Of a DNA stretch of 64,000 nt, positions 1-10,000 are shown piece by piece. The stretch spans positions 61,305-125,304 of the forward strand of contig CAAELX010000037.1 of NCBI GenBank assembly GCA_900756925.1, given 5' to 3'. The stretch comes from an uncultured Roseburia sp. Lineage in GTDB: Bacteria > Bacillota > Clostridia > Lachnospirales > Lachnospiraceae. The notes below the pieces were generated by a model. The model searched no databases. It saw only the letters and a list, made by a program, of their open reading frames with translations, and had not been told where the DNA came from. Position 1 is the stretch's first letter. Every line of letters starts with the position of its first letter. The position numbers and the translations under genes were made by a program.

Positions 1-1
1 G

Positions 2-835
2 TACCGCGAAGCACTTTATGTTGGATACCGTTATTATACAACAGTCGGAAAAAGAGTCCGCTTCCCATTTGGTTATGGATTAAGCTATACAAAATTCGCA
101 TACAAAAACCTTCGCATAGAAAAGGACGGAGTTACATTTACAATTGAAAATACCGGTTCTGTAACAGGTGCAGAGGTTGCCCAGCTTTATGTTGGAAAAC
201 AGTCAGAAACAATTTTCCGTCCGGTTCGGGAGCTGAAAGGATTCGCGAGAGTGACTGTTGCACCGGGAGAGGAAAAGGAAGTCCATATCCCATTTGATGA
301 TAAGACGTTCCGTTTCTATGACACCAGAACAAACACCTGGGAAGTAGAATCCGGTACATATCAGATCATGATCGGCTCTGATGCAGAGACAATGGTATTA
401 GAAGGCTCGCTGGAAGTAGAAGGAACTGTGACAGACGGCGGCTACAGCAAAGAAATTTTACCGGAATATTTCAGCGGAAAAATTGAAAATGTGGATGACA
501 TCGAGTACCGTGAACTTTATGGACGTGAGATCCCGGATGGAAGCTGGAGTGGAGAGATCCAGATAAATGATGCAGTATGCCAGCTTTATTATGGAAAAGG
601 AATTTTTGGAAAACTTTTCTATGGAGTATTAAAATTACTCCTTAAGATCAGCGAGTGGCAGGGTAAGCCGAACTTAAATGTTCTGTTCAACTATAACATG
701 CCAATCCGTGGTTATGCGAAGATGACAGGTGGATTTGTCACAATGGAGATGGCTAGAGCCTTAACAGAGATGGCAAATGGACACAGAATCAAAGGAACCG
801 CACACCTGATCAGGGCAGCGATCAAGAGAGACTAA
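2..835 (+). CDS. GH3 beta-glucosidase, C-terminal part (5' end outside window)
   Basis: The reading frame is open from base 2 and ends at TAA 833-835, giving about 277 residues. The visible part begins near the end of the GH3 C-terminal domain, with VGYRYY and FPFGYGLSYT, the usual exit motif of that domain. A fibronectin-III-like domain follows (RPVRELKGF, then an APGE turn). After it comes a further region of about 130 residues that is less familiar to me. This is the canonical GH3 order, with the FN3-like domain last, unlike the two permuted GH3 genes downstream. The family hydrolyses beta-linked glucosides or xylosides from the non-reducing end. The catalytic N-terminal domain lies upstream of the window, so the substrate cannot be judged. 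No signal peptide can be assessed. Confidence 0.9.
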   Translation, partial: YREALYVGYRYYTTVGKRVRFPFGYGLSYTKFAYKNLRIEKDGVTFTIENTGSVTGAEVAQLYVGKQSETIFRPVRELKGFARVTVAPGEEKEVHIPFDDKTFRFYDTRTNTWEVESGTYQIMIGSDAETMVLEGSLEVEGTVTDGGYSKEILPEYFSGKIENVDDIEYRELYGREIPDGSWSGEIQINDAVCQLYYGKGIFGKLFYGVLKLLLKISEWQGKPNLNVLFNYNMPIRGYAKMTGGFVTMEMARALTEMANGHRIKGTAHLIRAAIKRD

Positions 836-840
836 AATAA

Positions 841-1749
841 TTATGATATAGGAATTCCGTTATGGGAAGCAGCACGATATTCGCGTGGTCTGCTTCCCAT
901 AATTGTTTTAAACTGCTTTGAAAAATAGCTTGGGTTGGAAAAACCGCAATTTAAGGCAATATCTGTAATCGGACAATCTGAGTCTGTCAGAAGTTCTGCG
1001 GCATGAAAGACACGGATCCTTTGCAGGTACTCGATTGGGCTGTAATGCAGATACTGCTGGAAAATGCGCTGACATTCCCTGGGACAGATATTTGCAGTCT
1101 GTGCGATCTCGGCAACCGAGATATTTTTATCCAGATTCTGATGAATCCAGGTGAGCATTTTTTTCAGACGCTCATCCTGCACAGAGGACATGGAGGAACC
1201 AGAGGAAGCGGAAAACCTTGACATAATAAAAAGCAGGATATTCGATAGTGCATTTCTTACCTGAAATTCATATCCATAACTTTCATTGAGACATGCACGA
1301 TAGGCAGTGTCAAATTCCTTAAAATAAAGAGAATCCGCCTCTGTATCATGGAACAGAAGACAGGAGGAACCGTTTTCAAGTAAAGGACGCACGTATTTCA
1401 GATAAAATACGCTTTCTGGAGTGCCGCAGATCATAGTGCTGCTGAACACAAAAGAGCGGAACAGGCATGGCATAGTTGTTTTTGGAATAACAGCGTGAAT
1501 AATCCCTGTATTAATAAAAAAGCCTTCACCCGCATGCAGCTCATATGACTGGTCACCAATGCGGACTGTGACAAGACCCTCCCGTAAAACAAAAAGTTCC
1601 AGTTCACTGTGCCAGTGCGGCGGAACACTTCCGGCGACATAGCGGTGCAGATCCATATCGTTCAGGGAAAGATCAAACAATTGAGCATTTTTTTCAATTA
1701 ATTCTTTGCCGGATGCATCCAGCGATAAAGTGAGTGAGTTGTTGAGCAT
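841..1749 (-). CDS. AraC-family transcriptional regulator with N-terminal cupin
   Basis: The 302-residue protein has an AraC-type sensor barrel at about residues 35-120 (PPHWHSELELFVLREG, typical of sugar-sensing cupins). Two helix-turn-helix motifs at about 200-300 form the AraC DNA-binding domain (ISVAEIAQTANICPRECQRI and ITDIALNCGFSNPSYFSKQF). It lies tail to tail with the GH3 gene, only 5 bases apart, so the pair is convergent. Members of this class usually activate carbohydrate utilisation genes in response to a sugar. Linkage to the GH3 enzyme suggests a related substrate, but this is inference. The ATG is preceded on the minus strand by an AGGCGG-like ribosome site. Confidence 0.88.
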   Translation of the reverse strand: MLNNSLTLSLDASGKELIEKNAQLFDLSLNDMDLHRYVAGSVPPHWHSELELFVLREGLVTVRIGDQSYELHAGEGFFINTGIIHAVIPKTTMPCLFRSFVFSSTMICGTPESVFYLKYVRPLLENGSSCLLFHDTEADSLYFKEFDTAYRACLNESYGYEFQVRNALSNILLFIMSRFSASSGSSMSSVQDERLKKMLTWIHQNLDKNISVAEIAQTANICPRECQRIFQQYLHYSPIEYLQRIRVFHAAELLTDSDCPITDIALNCGFSNPSYFSKQFKTIMGSRPREYRAASHNGIPIS

Positions 1750-1849
1750 ACATACACCGCCTTGTCGTTTTTGTTATATTATAAGTCGCATATCCTAAAG
1801 ATACAATCCTATTTTATATGGTAAAATCATTGGAAAAAGGAAAATATCA

Positions 1850-1866
1850 AGACTATAGAATAGTCT
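1850..1866. promoter_or_regulatory. Perfect palindrome between the divergent araC-type and HAD genes
   Basis: AGACTAT-AGA-ATAGTCT, 7-bp arms around a 3-base centre, in the 218-base divergent spacer. The position suits an operator controlling one or both genes. Which protein binds is not known from sequence; AraC proteins more often use direct repeats. Confidence 0.35.
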
Positions 1867-1967
1867 GAATTGTTGCAGTTGTAAAAATATAGATAATTGT
1901 GAAACGCATAGAGAACTCTCATAACGTAAATTGGAGTTTCGCAAACATCAAAAAAAGGAGAGCGGAA

Positions 1968-2630
1968 ATGAAAAATACGATAATATTTGATATGGACGGT
2001 TTACTCGTTGACAGTGAGATAATTTCTTATCAGTTATATCGTGATCTGACCGGCGGATATGGGCACCCTATGACTCAGGAGGAATATGCGAGCGATTATA
2101 GTGGAAAAACAAGTGCTGCCAACATGAAGCTTTTATTAGAGCAATACCAGCTCCCGATTTCATTTGAGGAGGGAATGACTTTTGTTGATGAACAGGAACA
2201 GGAGTATCTCAAGGCAGGAGTTGCATTAAAACCGGGTGCCCGCGAACTTCTAGCGTATCTGAAGGAAAAACATTATAAGATATTATTGGCAAGTTCCAGT
2301 ACTGAGGAACGTGCGGAGTGCATTTTAAAGCAAAATGGTATCCGGGCATATTTTGATCATCTTGTATTCGGAGTAAACGTCAAACGCGGGAAGCCATTTC
2401 CGGATATTTTTCTCAAAGCGTGCGAGAAGGCAGAGGAGCCACGCAGTCATTGTCTTGTGTTAGAAGACAGCGAAGCGGGGATTCAGGCGGCATATTCGGC
2501 AGGAATCGACGTGATCTGTATTCCGGATATGAGAGAGCCTGGGGAAACATTTCAAAAAATGGTAATCGCACAATTAATCTCTTTGAAAGATGTGATCATC
2601 TGGCTGCAGACATTGCAGTTTACATCATAG
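1968..2630 (+). CDS. HAD-superfamily phosphatase, beta-phosphoglucomutase-like
   Basis: 220 residues from the ATG at 1968, chosen because AAAGGAGAG lies 7 bases upstream; an in-frame ATG at 1899 has no ribosome site. HAD motif I is FDMDGLLVDSE (nucleophile and acid/base aspartates). Motif II is around LLASSST, and motifs III/IV are the lysine of KRGKPFPDIFL and VLEDSEAGIQAA. The cap is the small alpha-helical subfamily IA type seen in beta-phosphoglucomutases and sugar-phosphate phosphatases. It probably acts on a small phosphosugar in the cytoplasm; the exact substrate cannot be told. It is divergent from the AraC gene. Confidence 0.85.
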   Translation: MKNTIIFDMDGLLVDSEIISYQLYRDLTGGYGHPMTQEEYASDYSGKTSAANMKLLLEQYQLPISFEEGMTFVDEQEQEYLKAGVALKPGARELLAYLKEKHYKILLASSSTEERAECILKQNGIRAYFDHLVFGVNVKRGKPFPDIFLKACEKAEEPRSHCLVLEDSEAGIQAAYSAGIDVICIPDMREPGETFQKMVIAQLISLKDVIIWLQTLQFTS

Positions 2631-2915
2631 TCGGAGGCGAGGGTACGGTGGATGCACTCGTAGAGCTTCTTTCTCTATTCTGTCTGGCGTATGCTCACTG
2701 GATGAAGCCATGGATACAGAGACTGCACGGAAAAATGTTACAAACCAGTCTTGATTTTTGTTCGGTCACGACCGACTCGGCTGCAACCGAATAAAAATTG
2801 ACTTTCTCGTAGATAATAATTATACTGAGTATATCAGGTTGCTAATATGCAACATAATAGTTTGACAGAGCGAAAGTTTATCGATTTTGAAAAAGAGAAA
2901 GACAGGTTTGTAATT

Positions 2916-4295
2916 ATGAAATTTTACGGCAGGGAGACAGAGCAAAAAAAATTGTATTCCATGTTTCATACAGAAGGTCAGATGATCGCTTTGATCTATG
3001 GAAGAAGAAGGATTGGAAAAAGTGAGTTGATCAAGCAGGTACTCAAAGAGACGGAAATAAAGAGTATTTACTATGAATGTAAACAGACAACCGAACGGAA
3101 TAATGTTGACAGTCTTTCAGAGCTGGTGGGAGAAGTGTTTGATTTCCCCAAACCAGCATTTGCGGATATGGAAAGTCTGCTCAGATTTTTGTTTCGAACA
3201 TCGGAAAAAGAGCCACTCATTCTTGTTTTGGACGAATATCCTTATCTGCGTGAAAATGTGAAAGGGCTTGACAGCGTGTTACAGTCTGTGATTGATGAAT
3301 ACCGGGATTCTTCTAATGTGAAGTTTATTATCTGCGGTTCATATGTAGATACGATGAAGGAACTTCTTGCCAGACAAAATCCATTATATGGAAGGATTGA
3401 TCTTACATTGAATCTGAAACCAATGGATTATTATGAATCGTCAATGTTTTATGCCGGTTTTTCAGATGAGGACAAAGTCAGGATTTACAGTGTATTTGGT
3501 GGAATCCCATACTATAACCGACTGATTGATGAGAAGAAAAGTGTGAGAGAGAATATCATAGACCTGATCGCATCGCCGGGGGCACGTTTAGAAAACGAAG
3601 TGTCAATGTATTTAAACTCGGAAATATCAAAGATTACAAATGCCAATGAAGTGTTTGAGGCACTGTCAAAAGGCTTTTCCAGATATAAAGATATCCTTGA
3701 CCAGTCCAATGTATCAAGCGGACCGGCTCTTGTTGATATTCTTGATAAGCTGATCCGAATGGATGTAGTAGCGAAGGAAGCTCCGATCAATGATGAAAAT
3801 AATAGAAAAAAGTCGGGTTATTTTATTTCAGATAATCTTTCATTATTTTATTATAAATATATTTTCCGCAATATATCCCGGATGAATATTATGGATTCTG
3901 AGGTCTTTTATGAAAAATATATTTCCGAGGATTTTGAAACGAAATATGTTCCAAAAATATTTGAGGATGTATGCAGACAATATCTGATCCGTAAAAACCG
4001 AATGGGACGCATGGATGAGATTTTTGAAAAAATAGGCAAGTATTACTATGATGATCCGGTGGAAAGAAAAAATGGAGAGTTTGACATCGTCACTTTAGAT
4101 GACAAGGGATATATTTTTTATGAAGCAAAATTCCGGAAAGAACCTGTGACAGAGCAGATGATCGAAAAAGAGATTGCACAGGTAAAACAGACGGGATTGG
4201 AATGTTATAAATACGGATTTTTCTCAGAATCTGGGTTTGCATGCGAAAAACGTGAAAATTGCAGCTTGATCGAATTGAAGGAGCTATACCGATAA
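2916..4295 (+). CDS. AAA-type ATPase with C-terminal PD-(D/E)XK-like domain (DUF234 type)
   Basis: 459 residues if started at the ATG of MKFYGRE (2916); an in-frame ATG at 2847 would add 23 residues. Neither has a strong ribosome site. The N-terminal FYGRETEQKKL is the usual opening of the archaeal-type ATPase family. Walker A is GRRRIGKSEL (about 30-40), and Walker B is near LILVLDEYPYL. A central winged-helix-like region follows. The C-terminus has GEFDIV...FYEAKFR, the D-x(n)-ExK signature of a PD-(D/E)XK nuclease fold. Such proteins are common, patchily distributed and functionally undefined; defence or mobile-element roles have been suggested. The gene is AT-rich compared with its neighbours and stands alone, which fits horizontal acquisition. 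Confidence 0.8.
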   Translation: MKFYGRETEQKKLYSMFHTEGQMIALIYGRRRIGKSELIKQVLKETEIKSIYYECKQTTERNNVDSLSELVGEVFDFPKPAFADMESLLRFLFRTSEKEPLILVLDEYPYLRENVKGLDSVLQSVIDEYRDSSNVKFIICGSYVDTMKELLARQNPLYGRIDLTLNLKPMDYYESSMFYAGFSDEDKVRIYSVFGGIPYYNRLIDEKKSVRENIIDLIASPGARLENEVSMYLNSEISKITNANEVFEALSKGFSRYKDILDQSNVSSGPALVDILDKLIRMDVVAKEAPINDENNRKKSGYFISDNLSLFYYKYIFRNISRMNIMDSEVFYEKYISEDFETKYVPKIFEDVCRQYLIRKNRMGRMDEIFEKIGKYYYDDPVERKNGEFDIVTLDDKGYIFYEAKFRKEPVTEQMIEKEIAQVKQTGLECYKYGFFSESGFACEKRENCSLIELKELYR

Positions 4296-4407
4296 GCGAG
4301 ATTCTATTTTGAGGAACAGGGGACCAAAGGCTGTGGTGCAATCTTAAAGTAGAATGTGATTTTACTTTAAAATATGATATGATTTAAGTAAATAAGAAAA
4401 TAAGGTT

Positions 4408-4668
4408 ATGAGAAAAAAATTTATAACGTTTATTGTGGCAGGTTTATTAATCATATCGTTAGCCGCATGCGGGGAAAATCAGACATCAGATAAAACAGAA
4501 AATAGTAGTGAGGAGCAGAGCAAAGATCTGACATTTGCAGACCTTGCAAAATATTCATTCGTATTCTGCAGTGGTGCAGGTGGATGGTCTACCGATTTTG
4601 AAATCGAAAAAGATGGTTCTTTTAAGGGGGCGTATCATGATTCGGAGATGGGATATGGAACGTTGTGA
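4408..4668 (+). pseudogene. Truncated lipoprotein remnant
   Basis: An 86-residue reading frame opens with a clear lipoprotein signal peptide (MRKKF, hydrophobic core, lipobox LAAC, Cys at about 21). A Ser/Glu-rich linker follows, then SFVFCSGAGGWSTDFEIEKDGSFKG, which reads as the start of a globular beta-rich domain that stops abruptly at TGA 4666-4668. In another frame, 4718-4767, the codons read NPLQIHEIVFGTEGIA and then a stop, which looks like the C-terminus of such a lipoprotein. I infer an internal deletion with frameshift of a once longer gene. A functional short lipoprotein cannot be excluded. No strong ribosome site is visible before the ATG. Confidence 0.5.
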
Positions 4669-4769
4669 AAAACTGATCGGGTATTTAAACGAACCGGTGA
4701 CATGTCCATAGTGAAAAGAATCCTTTGCAGATTCATGAAATTGTGTTCGGCACAGAAGGGATAGCATAG

Positions 4770-5480
4770 ATGATAAATATTGCAATTGTTGAAGATGAAG
4801 CAATGTATGCGAAACAGCTTCAGGAATTTTTACACCAGTATGAAAAAGAAAATGGTGAAGTTTTTAATATTACGGTTTATTCCGATGGGGATCAGATTGT
4901 TCATAAATATAAATCCCAGTTCGATATTATCCTCATGGATGTAGAGATGAAGTTCATGGACGGAATGTCAGCGGCGGAAGAGATCCGGAAGGTGGATACA
5001 GAGGTTGTCATTATTTTCATTACGAATATGGCACAATACGCAATCAGAGGTTATGCAGTAGATGCACTGGATTATGTGTTAAAACCGGTGTCGTATTTTG
5101 CTTTTTCACAGCGTTTAAACCGTGCCATCGGTCGCATGAAGAAGAGGGAGCAGAAGGTTATTACCGTCAATATCAAGGGCGGTGCTGTCAGGATCAATAT
5201 TGCCAATATATATTATATCGAGAGTCAGGGGCATACGCTTGTGTTGCACACGATCCTTGGAGATTATGAGTCACAGGGAACAATGAAGGAAGTTGAGGAG
5301 AAACTTGCGGATCTGAATTTCTGCAGAGGGAATAAAGGATATCTGATCAATCTGCAGCATGTGGACGGCATTCAGGACGGGTGTGCGGTTGTAAAAGGAG
5401 AGCCACTGTTACTGAGCCGCTCGCGCAAGAAAGAATTCATGGAAGCATTGACGAATTATTGGGGAGAGGTTGTGAAATGA
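4770..5480 (+). CDS. LytTR-family response regulator (cassette 1)
   Basis: 236 residues. The receiver domain (1-120) has the acidic pair E8-D9, phospho-acceptor D57 in ILMDVEM, a Thr/Ser-equivalent in FITN and the conserved lysine in VLKPVS. The LytTR DNA-binding domain occupies about 135-235 (IYYIESQGHTLVLHT, then a basic end with LLSRSRKKEF). This is the AgrA/YehT/LytR class. It is followed by its kinase with an ATGA overlap at 5477-5480, so the two are translationally coupled. The start has AAGGGATAG upstream. It is closely similar in layout to the regulator at 12584 (same D57, same SRSRKKEFxEAL end), evidence of duplication. Likely targets are the operator-like repeats upstream of 7012 and 11826. 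Confidence 0.93.
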   Translation: MINIAIVEDEAMYAKQLQEFLHQYEKENGEVFNITVYSDGDQIVHKYKSQFDIILMDVEMKFMDGMSAAEEIRKVDTEVVIIFITNMAQYAIRGYAVDALDYVLKPVSYFAFSQRLNRAIGRMKKREQKVITVNIKGGAVRINIANIYYIESQGHTLVLHTILGDYESQGTMKEVEEKLADLNFCRGNKGYLINLQHVDGIQDGCAVVKGEPLLLSRSRKKEFMEALTNYWGEVVK

Positions 5481-6811
5481 TCGATAATCTTATGCCGGAT
5501 ATCCCGCGAATTTATACGGCAATTGCGGAATGGGCGGCGTGCATGATTTTTATTACATCTTTAAAAAAGAGATACACCGGTTGGACGACGGGTGGCATTG
5601 TGATAGGACTGCTTATCGTGCAGTGTCTGTTTTTGGTGACGACCGGAAATGTGCCGATTTTTTTCTGGATTCCTTGTATGATCATTGCAGTAATGCTTAT
5701 GATAGGTTTTATTTATTTTTGTTGTGACATTAATTTCCGTGATGCCGGATATTTCGGAATTATCGCATTTGTTGTAGCGGAATTTATGGCATCACTGGAA
5801 TGGCAGATAACGTGTACGATCTGGATGAAAAGACCGTTCGGGAGAATGACAGGGGTATTCGCCCTTGTTGCTATATATAGTATAGTTGCCTGGATTTTAT
5901 GGAGAATTCTGCATACACACTTACCGAAGGATGGAGACCTGGATATCAGTATGAAAGAATCGTTTTCCGCCGTCCTGATCGGAATATCTGTTTTTGCTGT
6001 CAGTAACCTGAGCTTTATTTCAGCAGACGGAGTGGTATCCGGACAATATGCCCTCGGGATCGGACAGATCCGTACGATCGTTGATCTGGGAGGAATCGCA
6101 GTTTTATACGCACATCTTATTCAATGTGGAGAATTGCGTGTGAAGAGAGAACTGGAGGCAGTCCAGAACGTACTCCAGAATCAGTATATCCAGTATAAGC
6201 AGTCAAGAGAGAGCATTGATCTGATCAATTATAAATATCATGACTTAAAGCATCAGATCGCAGTGCTTCGGAGTGAGACAGATCCGCAAAAGCGTAACGA
6301 ATTTCTGAACCGTATGGAAGATGAGATTAAGCAGTATGAGGCACAGAATAAAACGGGAAATAAGGTACTTGATACAGTTCTTACAAGCAAGAGCCTCTAT
6401 TGTACAAAGCATGATATCACATTTACCTGTGTGGCGGATGGAACATTGCTTGATTTTATGGATATTATGGATATCTGCAGTATCTTTGGTAACGCATTAG
6501 ACAATGCGATCGAATGTGAACTTAAGATCGCGGACAAAGAAAAACGTCTGATCCATGTCACCGTATCCCAGCAGAAAAATTTCCTGATCCTTCGATTTGA
6601 GAATTATTATGAGGGTGCACTGAAGATGAAAGAAGGACGTCTTCTTACGACTAAGCGTGAGAAAGAGTTTCATGGTTATGGAATCAAGAGCATTAAGTAT
6701 ACGGTAAATAAATATGGCGGAGCAGTCAGCATTGATACGAAGAAAAACTGGTTTGAGTTAAAAGTGCTGATCCCGATAAAAAAAGAACAAGAAGTGCCAA
6801 ATGACAAATAA
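5477..6811 (+). CDS. GHKL sensor histidine kinase, AgrC-like (cassette 1)
   Basis: 444 residues from the ATG overlapping the regulator's stop. Roughly six hydrophobic segments fill residues 1-220, forming a membrane sensor without a large extracellular domain. The cytoplasmic phosphoacceptor is H255 in YKYHDLKHQ. The ATPase domain has the N-box GNALDNAIECE and a shortened glycine-rich segment, HGYGIKSIKY, typical of the HPK10/GHKL kinases that partner LytTR regulators. In known systems such kinases sense peptides or envelope signals. No AgrB or AgrD-like gene is next to it, so the ligand is unknown. The next gene in the same direction is the membrane GH3 protein. Confidence 0.92.
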   Translation: MIDNLMPDIPRIYTAIAEWAACMIFITSLKKRYTGWTTGGIVIGLLIVQCLFLVTTGNVPIFFWIPCMIIAVMLMIGFIYFCCDINFRDAGYFGIIAFVVAEFMASLEWQITCTIWMKRPFGRMTGVFALVAIYSIVAWILWRILHTHLPKDGDLDISMKESFSAVLIGISVFAVSNLSFISADGVVSGQYALGIGQIRTIVDLGGIAVLYAHLIQCGELRVKRELEAVQNVLQNQYIQYKQSRESIDLINYKYHDLKHQIAVLRSETDPQKRNEFLNRMEDEIKQYEAQNKTGNKVLDTVLTSKSLYCTKHDITFTCVADGTLLDFMDIMDICSIFGNALDNAIECELKIADKEKRLIHVTVSQQKNFLILRFENYYEGALKMKEGRLLTTKREKEFHGYGIKSIKYTVNKYGGAVSIDTKKNWFELKVLIPIKKEQEVPNDK

Positions 6812-6823
6812 TTATGTAAACCA

Positions 6824-6869
6824 AAAAAGACTTGTTTTGTTAAAAATATACAAAAACAAGTCTTTTTAA
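6824..6869 (+). terminator. Intrinsic terminator after cassette 1 kinase
   Basis: An AT-rich hairpin pairs AAAAAGACTTGTTTT with AAAACAAGTCTTTTT, with one bulge and an A/T loop. It runs into a T tract, 12 bases after the kinase stop. It separates the two-component operon from the GH3 gene. Confidence 0.8.
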
Positions 6870-6894
6870 TTGTGCATAAATTACAATATGAGAT

Positions 6895-6955
6895 GCAGTT
6901 TATGCAAAAAAAATGCAGATTATGCAATTTTTCCATAAAAAGAGAACTATATGAT
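6895..6955 (+). promoter_or_regulatory. Candidate LytTR operator and promoter of GH3 gene 1
   Basis: Two direct repeats, GCAGTTTAT (6895-6903) and GCAGATTAT (6915-6923), sit inside longer repeats ATGCA(G/T/A)TTATGCA. They fit the published LytTR half-site pattern [TA][AC][CA]GTTN[AG][TG] at 8 and 7 of 9 positions, with a 20-base period. A -10-like TATGAT starts at 6950, 35 bases after the start of the second repeat. The same arrangement with the same 35-base distance occurs upstream of gtrA (11716-11777). Binding by the neighbouring regulators is inference. Confidence 0.6.
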
Positions 6956-6971
6956 AGATTATAACTACAAA

Positions 6972-6984
6972 GTCCGGAACGGAC
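6972..6984. promoter_or_regulatory. Small perfect palindrome in the GH3-1 leader
   Basis: GTCCG-GAA-CGGAC lies between the -10 box and the ribosome site. It could be a leader hairpin or a second operator. It is too short to act as a terminator and has no T tract. Confidence 0.35.
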
Positions 6985-7011
6985 AAAAATAAATCTTGGG
7001 AGGATTTAGAA

Positions 7012-10000
7012 ATGATCGAGTTAATTATTTCGATTCTGGTTCCTATTTTAGGAGGCCTCGGTGTCAGTGAAGCAGACGTTACAACATATGTAACAAACTG
7101 CAGCGGATACATTTATGCAATCCTTATTTCTATTTTAGTATTGATTGTATTATTAGTAGCTGCACATTTTATTGCACCAAAGGGAAAAAGACACTTAGTT
7201 CGCTGGGGAGCTTCCTTAGCATGGGTACTCGCACTTGTGACCATGGTAAACATGGTTTGCTACGGACCGCTTTACACAAACCTTTCCGTTGTATTAAACG
7301 GTGGTGGAACAGTATCCGATGAAGCAAAAGCAGCAAGTAATGATGTGATCAAAAAAGTCGGCGAAGAAGGTATGGTTCTTGTAAAGAATAATGGATTATT
7401 ACCTCTTAGCAGTGATGTGGATTCCATGAACGTATTTGGATGGGCATCTACAAATCCTATCTATGGTGGTACAGGTTCAGGTTCTGCAGATACATCTTCT
7501 GTAGTAAGTATTTTACAGTCTTTATCAGATGCAGGATATAAGACAAATGAGTCCCTGACAAAAATGTACACAGATTACCGTGCAGACAGACCGGCTGCAA
7601 CAATTTTAGGCGGAGACGGATCCTTTGATATCACATTGCCGGAACCTACAGCAGATTATTATACAGATGATGTCATGAGCGAAGCAGAAAGCTTTTCTGA
7701 TGTAGCAATGGTAGTGATCAGCCGTGGCGGTGGTGAAGGATACGATCTTCCTACAGACATGAACTCCGTTATCCATGGCACTTATAATGTGGCAGATGAA
7801 GTTTCTGTAAATCCTGCAAACTATGCATATACAAATATTTCTTACACCAACAATGGTGATTATGATGATTTTGATGCAGGAGAATCTTATCTTGAACTTT
7901 CTAATACAGAGGAAGCAATGCTTGATAAGGTTTGCTCAGAATTCAGCAAAGTTATCGTAGTGATCAACGCAAACAACCCAATGGAACTTGACTGGGTAGA
8001 TAATTATGATTCTATCGGAGCAGTGATCCTTGCACCTGGTACAGGTCAGACAGGTATGGCTGCACTCGGTGAGATCATCAATGGATCTGTGAATCCATCC
8101 GGAAAAACAGTAGATACATATGTAAAAGATTTAACACAGACTCCATATTATAATAACATTGGAGCATTTTCATACAACAATGTAGATGATTTAAAAGAAG
8201 CGATCGCAGCTTCTGATACGGCATATGAAGGAACAGTTTCCTTTGTTGATTATGTAGAAGGTATCTATGTAGGATACAAATATTATGAGACAGCATCTGA
8301 TGATGGTGTGATCAATTATGAGGATGTTGTAAAATATCCATTTGGTTACGGATTATCTTATACAACATTTGAACAGAAAATGAATGATTTCTCTGATAAT
8401 GGAGACAATGTAACATTCAATGTAACAGTTACAAATACAGGCGATGTTGCAGGTAAGGATGTTGTAGAAGTATACTTCACACCACCTTATACAAACGGAG
8501 GAATCGAGAAAGCTTCCGTAAACTTAATCGATTATGCAAAAACAGGTGAGATCGCACCGGGTGAATCTGAAACAGTTGAGTTTACGATCAACAAAGAAGA
8601 TATGGCATCTTATGATGCAAACGAACTTAAAGTAGCAGGCGGCGGATATATTCTTGAAGCCGGTGAATACACAGTATCTGTCAGATCTGATTCCCATACA
8701 GTATTAGATCAGGCAAACTTTACTGTAGATTCAGATATCAACTACAGCGAGAATGCACGTACAACAGATCATGTAGCTGCAACAAATCAGTTAAATGATT
8801 ACACAGCAGGAAATGTTACCTATCTTTCCAGAGCAGACGGATTTGCAAACTATGCAGAAGCTACAGCAGCACCAGCTGAAGAAGCTTATGTAATGGATGA
8901 TGCAACAAGAAAAGAAGTAGAAGCAAACTCTACAGCATACTATGATTCTACCGCATATGATAATGCAGAAGATACAATGCCGACATTAGGATCTGACAAT
9001 GGACTTACATTAGCAGATTTAACAGGCAAGGCTTATGATGATCCAATGTGGGATCAGTTATTAGACCAGATGAGCTTTGAAGATATGTCATTACTTGTAA
9101 ATCTTGGTGGATGGCAGACAGCTCAGATCGATTCTGTAGGAAAAGTTGCAACAAGTGACTGTGACGGACCTGCCGGAGTGAACAACTTCATTACAGGAAC
9201 TTATGGAACACCATATCCAACAGAAGTATTAATGGCACAGACATGGAACACAGATTTATTATATGACCTTGGACTTGCAATGGGACAGGAGTATGCAGAT
9301 GTAAATAACTACGGCGTATACGGTCCGGCAATGAACACACACCGTTCTGCGTTTGCAGGAAGAAACTTCGAGTACTATTCAGAAGATGGAGTACTTGCAG
9401 GTAAGCTTGCAGCAGCTCAGGTAAATGCGATGGCAACAAAAGGCACATATAATTACATCAAGCATTTTGCATTAAACGACCAGGAAACAAACAGATGTGC
9501 ATTCTTACTTACATATTCTAATGAGCAGGCAATCCGTGAGATTTACTTAAAACCATTCGAATTATGTATCAAGAATTTTGACGGAACACAGATCGTTGTA
9601 ATGTCTTCCTTCAACTGGATCGGAACCGTTCCGGCATGCGCAAACGAAGACACATTAACAACAATCCTTCGTAATGAGTGGGGATTCCGGGGAATGGTCA
9701 TCACAGATTATGACGGTTCTTACGGATATATGATCACAGACCACTGTGTTCGTGCTGGAAATGACCTGATGCTCGGATTTAGCTCTCAGGCATCTAACCA
9801 GCTGACCAATACAGAGAGTGCAACTCTTAATAACGCACTTCGCACATCATGCAAGAACATTATGTATACAATCGCAAACAGCGGTTATTATACAAATGCT
9901 ACTGATGATGGCGGAATGTCAAATATGACAAAACTCTTCGTGACAATTGATGTTGTAACAGTATTATTAGTAGTACTTTGCATGGCACTTGTGATCGTTC

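Noticed and set aside
2420-2794. Open frame overlapping the HAD gene and extending past its stop
   Set aside because: It overlaps strongly coding sequence in another frame, has no ribosome site and no recognisable protein features; 2631-2915 otherwise shows only a short CGGT/ACCG palindrome.
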